From Symbiodinium natans (Eukaryota > Sar > Dinophyceae > Suessiales > Symbiodiniaceae), in the NCBI GenBank assembly GCA_905221605.1, contig CAJNDS010002328.1:312001-376000 (forward strand): a DNA stretch of 64,000 nt, given 5' to 3'. The notes beneath the pieces were generated by a model, which had not been told where the DNA came from, did no database searches, and saw only the letters and a program-made list of their open reading frames with translations. Both the position numbers and the translations under genes were made by a program. This document shows positions 28,493 to 36,942 of the stretch, piece after piece (position 1 is the stretch's first letter; each line of letters begins with the position of its first letter).

Positions 28493-30034
28493 ATGGAGGA
28501 GCGGCGCCAGTACGGCTTCAGGGTGCACCCGAACTTCGGGCAGGTCCTGGGCTACATCGAGGAAGGGGAGCCTCTGGCCCTGGGCCTCCCGAACCGGAAT
28601 GCGAGCGTCTACATGAGCTCGCACTTCCGCCTGGACGACTTCCCGGCGTCCAGCGAGCCTCTGAGCGACGAGCCGCTCCCACACACCCACGTCAACCCCG
28701 CGGAGGCCTTCGAGGACGCCCGGGACGAGGGCTACCGGGGAGAGCCCTTCCCGCGGAGGGACTTCCTGCCCCCCAGGGGCGGACCCCGGGCAGGCCCTGA
28801 GGCAGGACGGCCTGGCGCCGCCGCCGGCGCCGAGCCTCTCGGACCGCCTGCTGGGAGGGCGGACTACAAGCTCGCAACGAGCAACGTGAACTACGTTCAA
28901 AGCAGAAGAGACGTGCAATACTTCCCGAGCTCCCTGAGCACCTTCACGCCGACCACCAGCCGCGTGGCCAGGATCCCTCTCACCAGCGGCATGGATTTCA
29001 TCGACCCTGAGAGCGTGAAGATCGCCTTCCGGGTCCGCAACAACGACGGCACCGGCGCGGTGTACCCCGGCTCCTTCGAGGGCAGCTGCTTCATCAAGCG
29101 GGTGCAATTGTATAGTAACGGGCAACGTACCGACGACATCACCAACTACGGCCGCAGCTGCTGGCTCTACAGCCTGCTGAAGCCGCAGGAGTGGTACAAC
29201 GGCAGGGCCTTCGAGGGCTTCTTCCCCACGAACGTGGGCAACCCGCCCGCCATCCTGGCCGGGAACTTCAAGGACGTGCTCATGCCGCCCACCCTCATCG
29301 GGCTCTTCCAGTCGGGGAAGATGCTCCCGCCGCAGCTGAACCTCGTGCTGGAGATCGAGTTCGCGGAGGCCGCGGACGCGCTCTGGCCGGGAGGGGCCGG
29401 GGTCACGGACTACAGCATCGAGAACGTGCGAGTGCTGGCCTCCCAGGTAACGCTGGACTCCGCCCTCGTGGAGTCGTTCAACAAGGTGCTGCTCTCGGGC
29501 CGCAGCCTGGTGTTCAGCTACCCAACGATGCACACACAGGTCTCCAACATCCCCGCGGGCTCCTCCAGCCACAATGTGACGGTCGCCCGCGCGTACACCA
29601 AGCTCATGGGAGCCTTCGTGACCTTCAAGGACGCCGACGACGCCCTGGGCGAGGTCATGAACCTGGAGTACCCTGCGATCAACGGGCAACTGGAGAGCCA
29701 GATGCAGCTGGGCGCGCTCACTTACCCCCGGTACCCGATGGCCAGCCTGGCGGAGCACCACCACTTCCTGGAGATCATGGCGGGGGCCTACGACTCCAAG
29801 ATCAAGAACATGCGCCTGAACCGCCTGGAGTTCGAGGACACGCAGTTCGTCGCCGCCTTCCCGGTGGAGCGCGTGCCGAAGCACCCGCTCTCGGGCATCT
29901 CCACGCGCTCCGGCGACCTCGCCAGGTTCACCTTCAAGAACCTCCAGCCGGACCGCGCCCAGCAGCTCTACATTCATTTGGTTTCGTACCAGATCGTTAC
30001 GTTGTCGGGCGCCGGTGTGAGCGTGCTTGACTGA
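28493..30034 (+). CDS. major capsid protein, double-jelly-roll type, 513 aa
   Basis: From about residue 122 the protein matches the polinton-like-virus / adintovirus capsid pattern. A start block has DYKLATSNVNYV and ARIPLTSGMDFIDP. A block around YSIENVRVLASQVTLDSAL leads into the second barrel. Next come FSYPTMHTQV, then LESQMQLGALTYPRYPMASL with aEHHHFL, and a C-terminal IHLVSYQIVTL strand. The first about 120 residues are an acidic, Pro/Arg-rich extension that is not part of the usual fold and may be disordered or a lineage-specific domain. Length (about 390 aa core) and order fit a complete gene. It is intact and starts 7 nt after the preceding gene. The capsid would be icosahedral, with the penton-like protein at vertices. 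Confidence 0.8.
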   Translation: MEERRQYGFRVHPNFGQVLGYIEEGEPLALGLPNRNASVYMSSHFRLDDFPASSEPLSDEPLPHTHVNPAEAFEDARDEGYRGEPFPRRDFLPPRGGPRAGPEAGRPGAAAGAEPLGPPAGRADYKLATSNVNYVQSRRDVQYFPSSLSTFTPTTSRVARIPLTSGMDFIDPESVKIAFRVRNNDGTGAVYPGSFEGSCFIKRVQLYSNGQRTDDITNYGRSCWLYSLLKPQEWYNGRAFEGFFPTNVGNPPAILAGNFKDVLMPPTLIGLFQSGKMLPPQLNLVLEIEFAEAADALWPGGAGVTDYSIENVRVLASQVTLDSALVESFNKVLLSGRSLVFSYPTMHTQVSNIPAGSSSHNVTVARAYTKLMGAFVTFKDADDALGEVMNLEYPAINGQLESQMQLGALTYPRYPMASLAEHHHFLEIMAGAYDSKIKNMRLNRLEFEDTQFVAAFPVERVPKHPLSGISTRSGDLARFTFKNLQPDRAQQLYIHLVSYQIVTLSGAGVSVLD

Positions 30035-30037
30035 GAG

Positions 30038-30043
30038 TATAAA
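30038..30043 (+). promoter_or_regulatory. TATAAA box overlapping the fibre start codon
   Basis: TATAAATG: the last A is the first base of the fibre ATG (30043). The box begins 4 nt after the capsid stop. If used as a promoter, transcription would start inside the gene, so it may be a coincidence of spacing or a leaderless-type signal. Confidence 0.3.
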
Positions 30044-33000
30044 TGCTCTTCGAATCCACCATCACCGGCGCCATCCTCAACGATGGCCAGACGACCGAGA
30101 CCAGCGGCATCACCGCGGGGCAACTGGCGACCGTTTTGACGGCCTACACGCCCCTCACGGACACCGTGGCGAACACCACGAGCATCGGCACCAACTCGGC
30201 CGCCGTGGCCGCCCTGCAGACCCAGGTGGCCGCCATCCCGCCGCCGCCCGACCTGGCGCCCTACGCCCTGGCCGCTAATCTTGCGGCCGCCGAGGGCTCC
30301 ATCGCCGCCAACGGCTCCTCGATCACCGCCCTGAACAGCAGTTTGACTACCGGGCTAGCGGGGAAGGCGAGCCAGGCGGCCCTGGACACCCTGCAGCTCG
30401 AGGTCAACGGCAAGAGCACCCCGGCCTCCGTGGACCTAAAATTGGCGAACCACCCCACGACGGCGGCGATGAACTCTGCGATCGCTAGCGCCGACAACGC
30501 GGTCCTGGCCACCGTGGCCGCGACCTATGGGCTCAAGACGGTCACCGACCAATTGGCCATCGACGTGGCCGCCCGCCAGACCGCCGCCGACGTCTCTCAG
30601 GCCATCGGCACCGCGCTTCTGCCCTACACGGACACCACGGGCCTCAACGCCGCGGTGGCCCTGCGGACCACGCCCGCGGACGTCGACCAGAAGGTGGCCA
30701 CCGCCCTGCTGCCGCTGGTCACCCAGGTGGCCTTGGACGCAGCCCTGGCGATCAGGGACGGAAGGCTCGGGCTACCAGACGGCGGCCCAGGTCTCGAGCG
30801 CCATCGCCACCGCCTTGGTGGGCTACGCCACCACCGGCGACCTGCTGAATTACGCCACGTCGGCGGACCTCACCGCCGCGGAGACGAGCCTCCAGAGCGC
30901 GATCGACTCCATCCTGGCCCAACTGGCCGTCCTGAGCTCCGGGGCCAACAATCTGATCAACGCTCCGGCCTGGCCGGGCGAGGTGACCTGGGACCTGATG
31001 ATCAGGAACCTGCACTTCACCGCGCCCCTGTCCGCCAGCCTGCCCGTGGGAGCCGGAGGGCTCACCCTGAGCGTCGCCTGCGACTCGTATTCCAAGGCGG
31101 AGTCCGACGCCAACCTGGCGGCCGCGCTCGTGCCGTACTACACCTCGGCCCAGACCGATTCGGCCATCGCAGCCGCCCTGGTGTTGTATTACACCTCCGC
31201 CCAGACGGATGCGGCCATAGCGGCCGCCCTGGTCCCAGCACGACCGTGCAGATGGACGCCGCCATAGCCGCAGCCCTGGTGCCCTACTACACCTCGCTCC
31301 AGACGGATTCGGCCATAGCCGCGGCCCTGGTGCCCTACTACACCTCCGCCCAAACGGACGCGGCCATAGCAGCAGCCCTGGTCCCGTACAGCACCACGGT
31401 CCAAGTGGATGCCGCCATCGCGGCGGCGCTGGTGCCGTACTCGACCACGGTCCAGATGGACGCGGCCATCGCGGCGGCGGTGGGCGGAATCGACCTCTCG
31501 GGGTACTACACGGCGGTGCAGACGGACGCGGCCATCGCGGCCGCCCTGGTGCCAGTGACACTCAGCAACGCTCCCGCCTGGGTCGGGAACACCACCTGGG
31601 AGCTGCTCAAGGGCACCAACGTGCTCCGAAACCTGCACTTCGCGGCGCCGACGTCCGCCAGCTTACAGAACAACACCGACACGCTCTCGGTGTCCATCGA
31701 CCTGAGCGACTACGTCCCCTGGACCGGGCTTCAGGCGCCCATCATCAACGAGATCAACATCGCCCTCACGGACTACTGGACGCAGACGGAGACCAGCACC
31801 GAGATCGCGAACCAAATCGCGGCGGCGGGGCACCTCACGCAGGCCCAGGGCGACGCAAGGTACTTTCCGACCAACGCCGCGCCCGACGGCGGGGGCGCAT
31901 ATGCGCTCATGCTCGACATCTTCACGCCCCGCATGCTCAGAAATTTGCTGCCGAGGGCGCCCCTGAGCATCACGCCGCTCTTCACCAACGGGCGCACCCT
32001 GGAGCTCGAGGTGGACTGCTACTCCAAGAGCGAGTCCGACTCCAGGTACTTCCCGGTGAACGCGGCCCCGGACGGCGGGGGAGGCTTCGCCCTCATGGTC
32101 GACACCCAGACGCCGCGGCTCATTCGGAGCATCATACCCCGGGCGCCGCTCAACGTGACCGTGGCGGGGGGCAACGGAGGCACCCTGGACATACAGTGTG
32201 ACGCCTACTCCAAGTCGGAGGCGGACAACCGCTACTTCTCGGTGAATGCGGCTCCCGACGGCGGGGGCGCCTACTCGCTCATGCTGGACATCTTCACGCC
32301 CCGCATGATGCGGGCCATCCTGCCCAGGGCTCCGCTCAGCGCCACCCCGCGCCCATCAGCACGCAGACCACCGCGGACAGTAATTTCCTGGCGATTCAGG
32401 CCATCGACACCAGGGTGACGGCGCTCGAAGGAGGCAGCGGCGTGCCGGCCAACATCAGTTGCACCAGCCTTACCGCGAGTAGTTTCGTGAACACGCTGAA
32501 TTTCACGGCCACGGGCAACACCACGGGGGTGGACGCCCTCTTCACGGTGGACGTGCAGACGCCGCTATTGCGCGCCGTCGCCGCGGACGGCTACCTGCAC
32601 CTCGGGGGCGGGACCGTGGGCACGCAGATCCTGGACAGCGCGGCCGCCGTGGTCGCGGAACTGACCAGCACCAACATCGCCCTGGAGCAGGACGTGGCGG
32701 TGGCCCAGACCAAGACTCTGACCTGCGCCAGCATCGCGACCACATCCGGCGTGGCCAACCTGGCGGTGCAGGGCGGCACGCAGGGCATCGTCTGCACCTC
32801 CAAGGGCCTGAACGTCACCGAAGCCTTTCCGCTCTCGGCCATCCCCACAGACGGCACCGTGGCCGTCAGGGTGGAGAACACGGCCCCCACGGGCTTCGCG
32901 GCGCTCGAGATGAGCTCCAACGGGGGCGCGGGCTTCGCCACGCTGGACGTCGCCGCGGTGGGCGGCTCCACCCTCTACGCGCCCAACCAGACCATCACCC

Positions 33001-33383
33001 TGATGACGGTGCCGGGCAGTCCCAGCTTCGTGGTGAACGCCGACGGCACCATGCACCATCATTACAGCCTCACGGGCACCTCGGACGTCCGGCTCAAGGC
33101 CAACGTGCTGCAGACGCCCCAGGCGGAGCTGCAGGCCGTCTTCGACGCCGTCGAGGTCAAGTGCTTCGACAGGGTGGACGTGGGCACGCACGAGATGGGC
33201 TTCGTGGCCGACGACGTGGAGGCGGCCTGCACGCCCGAGCTGGCGGGGTGCCTGGTGGGGAGCTTCCACAGCTGGCACCTGGACGACCAGGCCAAGACGC
33301 TCTGCTACCAGAGGATGATCTGCGTGCTCTGGGGCGCCGTCAAGGGCCTGCAGGCTCGGGTGGAGGCGCTGGAGGCCGCGTGA
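30043..33383 (+). pseudogene. phage-like fibre with S74 chaperone domain, three frameshifts
   Basis: One long gene of about 1110 codons is read in three frames. An Ala/Thr-rich N-terminal shaft (30043 to about 30760) shifts frame near 30755-30772, where one extra base is enough. Frame 2 then carries a receptor-like block (NLINAPAWPGEVTWDLMI) and the start of a 17-residue repeat (YYTSAQTDAAIAAALVP, about 8 copies, 31120-31555). It slips back near 31234, where four bases appear missing between repeats. Next come three about 60-residue modules beginning YF(P/S)xNAAPDGGG. A third shift near 32345 leads to the C-terminal domain: GTSDVRLKANVL (about 33078-33115), a catalytic signature of intramolecular chaperone peptidase S74 domains, then EMGFVADDVE and a final coiled-coil. 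No internal stop codons were seen apart from those caused by the shifts. It would form a trimeric receptor-binding fibre that cleaves off its own chaperone. Confidence 0.7.
33078..33383 (+). other. peptidase S74 (intramolecular chaperone) domain of the fibre gene
   Basis: The Ser-Asp pair in TGTSDVRLKAN matches the autocleavage site of phage tail-spike chaperone domains, where the Ser is the nucleophile. The downstream EVKCFDRVDVGTHEMGFVAD and a Trp/Leu-rich helix (MICVLWGAVKGLQARVEALE) fit the remainder. This part is intact in its own frame. Confidence 0.75.
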
Positions 33384-34159
33384 TAAATGGAGCGGCACCG
33401 GGCGGCGCGAAGTGCAATTCAGAAACCTTCAGCAAGAGAGAGAGAGGGTGCTTTAGCGAGGCAGCATTGGAAGGATTACGTTGTGCCAAAGGCCGTTGGA
33501 TAGCTTTGTGTTTGGCAGCTGTGTTGCAAGTCCGCACAACCATGGGAGACTTGCCATTGGAAAGTTATGGAAATGTGGCTGGGAATCCGATTCCACAAGA
33601 ATTCACCGTTATAGAGATGAGGTGTACAGAGCAGCTGAAAGACAGCAAGACGGTGAAAAGCTAAAAACCGAAAACTTAAAGCGAAGAATTGCTAAAAGAT
33701 AGTTAGAAAAGCAAGTGGAATAACGCTGTTTTTCTGGCAAATGGACAGTGGAAAGGCATGGAATTGTTTAAGTGTGCCCAACTGTGGCAAGACAGAGAGA
33801 AGTAAGTTTTGTGGTTGTGTGTGCGCGCGGTCCACGTGCGCTTGGCCATGTGCGTAAATGAACATTACGAGGAACCAAAAAAAACGCATGTGGTGGTCTG
33901 GTCTGTGTGCTTGCTGCTATGTGGTCTTAAGCTTTGCTGCCTTCTTGCGCGTGCCTGACCTTCGGATGCCCTAGAGCCGCTGATTCTGGCACAGCTGCAC
34001 CTGCTGGCGCAGTGGGCCAATGCCGATGCATGGCACACGGTGACGCACGCCAGCACGCCAGTTTGCCACTGCAGCGGCGCCGGCGGGACTCTTTCTTGCA
34101 CGTCTTGCCAGGAACAGCCTTCTGCGGCGTCGACGCCGTTCCAGGTCAGCGTCTCCAAG
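33384..34159. other. right flank of the viral block, no gene
   Basis: GC content drops soon after the fibre stop and an 'agagagagag' run occurs at about 33436-33448. The approximate right edge is 33.39-33.43 kb, judged by composition only. No inverted copy of the left edge (about 20.3-20.4 kb) was found. Confidence 0.4.
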
Positions 34160-34420
34160 TCACATTTCTAGCGTCAAAAAGGTGCTATGGCAACCGAACC
34201 TTGAGCAAGTTATCTTACTGCATGCCGAGTTGCGTCGCGGTGATCGACGAGCGGCGTCAGATGTCGTGTTCACGAAGGGCGGCGCTTCTCTTGAAATGCT
34301 GGTTGCTTGTTGCGCTTGCTTTTGAGAGTCTAGGTACCAGAAGCTTTCGCCGATGCGCTTCAAGGCAACCCAGTGCCGGTTGTGGCGGTTCTGGACAGCC
34401 CCGATTGCAGTGCGCATCAT
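34160..34420 (-). pseudogene. short fragment resembling a Josephin-type cysteine peptidase
   Basis: The minus strand encodes AVQNRHNRHWVALKRIG, then SFWYLDSQKQ. This resembles the segment around the catalytic His in Josephin-family deubiquitinases (N...HW..l+.ig..wy.l(D/N)S). The upstream Cys-containing part is not visible, and downstream the frame becomes Ser/Arg-rich. It may be a single exon, a retrocopy fragment, or part of a Ulp1-like protease. The family call rests on about 30 residues. Confidence 0.35.
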
Positions 34421-34429
34421 CGCGGAGAA

Positions 34430-34676
34430 GCTGCTTAAAGCACAAAAACAGGTCTTAGCACTGATACTTCTTGCATAGCAAACCAGACTTTAAAGTCGAC
34501 CAATGTTGCGCTGCTCCAAGGACTGCTACTACCACTGCTACTACTGCTACTACTGCTGCTGCTACTAGTTTTTTTCTTCTCCTACCACCCCCTTCCACAC
34601 TGCTACTGCAACGGTTGCGCCATCCATAACCACTACAACACCACCACCAAACTGATCTGGCTACAAAATCAAAAAG
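34430..34676. other. no gene; short triplet-rich stretch
   Basis: A small (CTA/CTG)n cluster at about 34525-34570 uses the same triplets as the larger arrays in this window. Otherwise nothing is seen. Confidence 0.4.
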
Positions 34677-35365
34677 AGGGGATTAAAAATTAAACTCCAC
34701 CTTCTTAAATTTTTTGTTTTTGCATTTCATTATTCGAAATTAGAGGAGCAAGAATAAGGCTGCTTTTGTTTCTAAAAGTAGAAAGCGCGGCTTCTTTTTC
34801 TTGTAGAGTGGAGGGAAGGAAAGTGGAGAGGAGAAGGGGTATTAAATTCCACCTTGAATCTTGTCTTGTTTTTGTATTTCGAAAATAAGAAGTGGAGACA
34901 AGACTGTTTTGTTTCTAGAAACGAAGAGCGGAAGGGAGTTACTCTAAATTCCACCCCTCGTTTTTTGTTTTTGTTTCTTTATTTTATTTTTCGAAAATCA
35001 GAGGAGTGGAGAGGTTAGTAGAGGGGAGAATAAGTCTAAATTCCACCATCCCTTTTCTTATCTTGGTTCTTGTGTTTTCTGGAAAGCAGAGCAGAAAGAA
35101 GTGGAGATTGCTCAATTTCGTCTGTTCATCTTCGAAACATCAAAGAAGCAGAGAATTACTTTAAGTTTCACCCCCCTCGTTTTTTGTTTTTTTTTTTGTT
35201 TCTTGTGTTTGGAAAGAAGAAGTCAAATTCCACCCTCTTGTTTCTTGTTTAGGGTACTTGTGTTCTGTTCGAAAAGTCTTTAGAGAATCAGTCTAAATTC
35301 CGCCCCGCTCGTTTCTTTTTGTTTCTTGTGTTCATTACTCGAATATCAAAGAGGCAGAGGGCAAG
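34677..35365. repeat. degenerate tandem repeats, about seven copies of 65-150 bp
   Basis: Recurring text 'tctaaattccacc(cc)tcg' followed by T-rich 'ttttttgtttttgtttc' and then purine-rich 'tcgaaaatcagaggagtgga' appears near 34690, 34842, 34943, 35035, 35160, 35223 and 35293. Copy length and sequence vary, but the order pyrimidine block then purine block is constant. Strand asymmetry is strong. No gene is supported. Confidence 0.7.
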
Positions 35366-36534
35366 AGTTGGGGCCGAGAAAGTGCCTTTGCAGTTGTGGT
35401 ACGTGGTGTAGCGGTGATGCAGTGTGCACGTGTTTTGAAGAGAAGCAAGGAGCCAATGGTATAGTGTTTGTATGTGTTTGTAGTGTTTGGTGTTTCACCC
35501 TACTGTCAGATGCCGCTTGAAGACTGATCATTGATATGCGGACGCAGAAAGGATTTCGCCATCAGAAAAAAGCGTGGTGCAGTGTGCTGGTAGTGAGGTG
35601 TAGTGCGGTAAGTAGCATGTGGTGCTTGGTGGTGGTGTGGTGGAGTGTGGAGTGTGGTTTTCCTTTAGGCGAGTTCTTTCGCGTAGTGACTGAACCCGGT
35701 TCTTGGCCTTGGCTTGCCTCTTTAGTTGTGGGCCTTAACAGATAAAAACTTGCAGGGAGAACGCAACCTGTTGCCTCAGAAGCTTTGGCTCGGGCGGCGG
35801 ATCTCGGACTTGCGCCGCTACATGACGCTTAAAGTTGGAGAGTTTTGGTGGATTTCGCATCAAATTTGTGAAACAGGTTTTCTTCAGTAGAGTTCTGGCG
35901 TCTAGCATACGAGGCATGCCCCGCTATCAAGCGCGATCCAGTTTCAAGGTTTCAGGGAGCTTTTGACAGCGGCTGTGTCATGCAGTTTTGGCGACATCGA
36001 GTTGTGAGCTGGAAAGTTTTTGCAAACGTGACCAGCGTTATCACTCTTCACTGCCAATCTTCTTCTTCTTTCTTTCATAACGTGTTCCAAAAAACTTTCT
36101 GTATGCCATAAAATTTCTGGTCCATATGACTATTGCTTCTGCATGGTACTTGTGCTGCCATTGTTGTTTGTGCTGGTTACTGTGATTGTTGTCGAAGAGG
36201 TCAATGTTCAGTAGGTTCATCATATGTAGGCGTTTTGTATGAAGGAGGCTTTCTACTTTGAAGTGTCATAGCTTGATGTGGTTTGCAATTTTCACGCCAG
36301 GCGAAGCTAGGCGAGATGACCCTTTAGGAAGGTAAATGACCGGCGCTCAGCTGATGGCTCATTAGGGCTCAGGAACATATGCTGACACACAAGCGAAGTA
36401 CAGCTTACAAAAGAATCGGGTTATGTTTCGCCGAAATGCATCTTGTAGGTCTCGGTTGCAGTTCAGTGATGTCCAGTCAACACGCCATGCCTGCTGCGAT
36501 TACCCGTTGCAACCGTCACCATGTCCGCTTTCCT
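35366..36534. other. no recognisable gene
   Basis: Short open frames only. A GT-rich stretch at about 35590-35660 ('gtagtgcggtaagtagcatgtgg...') is low in complexity. Nothing else is supported. Confidence 0.4.
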
Positions 36535-36942
36535 TTACGAGCCTGACGATGGCCATACGCAGCATACAGCACCTGCTTGCAGGTCGGCTTGGCTGATAGT
36601 AGGACGTTCTCCGATAGGTTCAATCGGAAATGACTGAATGACCACGACCTGTTGGAACGACGCCGATTTTGACCAGCTTGGCTCCAAGATTCTCGACATG
36701 CGGCCAAAGCTTTCATTAATGCCATAATACGGGCTGTTTTTGTACGGGAAGCGGAAGAGTGCGTCAGTGCCATGACGTATTTCCAGCGTCGGGGACGCGA
36801 TGACGCAAGGAAGGCAAGATTTGTGAAAAAGACCTTTCAGAGAAACGATAAGTTTTGCATGTGCGATCTGGCTAGATAATATTCGGGACTTGCCGCCTAA
36901 ATCGCAGACTTCGCTGGTTGCTTTTGTTTGGGCATTGGTCAC
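36535..36942 (-). CDS. hypothetical protein fragment, 135 aa open frame
   Basis: The frame has balanced, protein-like composition with stretches such as FRFPYKNSPYYGINESFGRM and EPSWSKSASFQQVVVIQSFP. This is unlike the shadow frames nearby. I do not recognise the family. It may be an exon or a processed copy of a host gene; no start or splice context decides this. Confidence 0.25.
   Translation of the reverse strand: MTNAQTKATSEVCDLGGKSRILSSQIAHAKLIVSLKGLFHKSCLPCVIASPTLEIRHGTDALFRFPYKNSPYYGINESFGRMSRILEPSWSKSASFQQVVVIQSFPIEPIGERPTISQADLQAGAVCCVWPSSGS

Noticed and set aside
28361-29977. 538-codon minus-strand frame opposite the capsid gene
   Set aside because: Shadow frame rich in Arg, Glu, Val and His; the plus strand carries the capsid signature.
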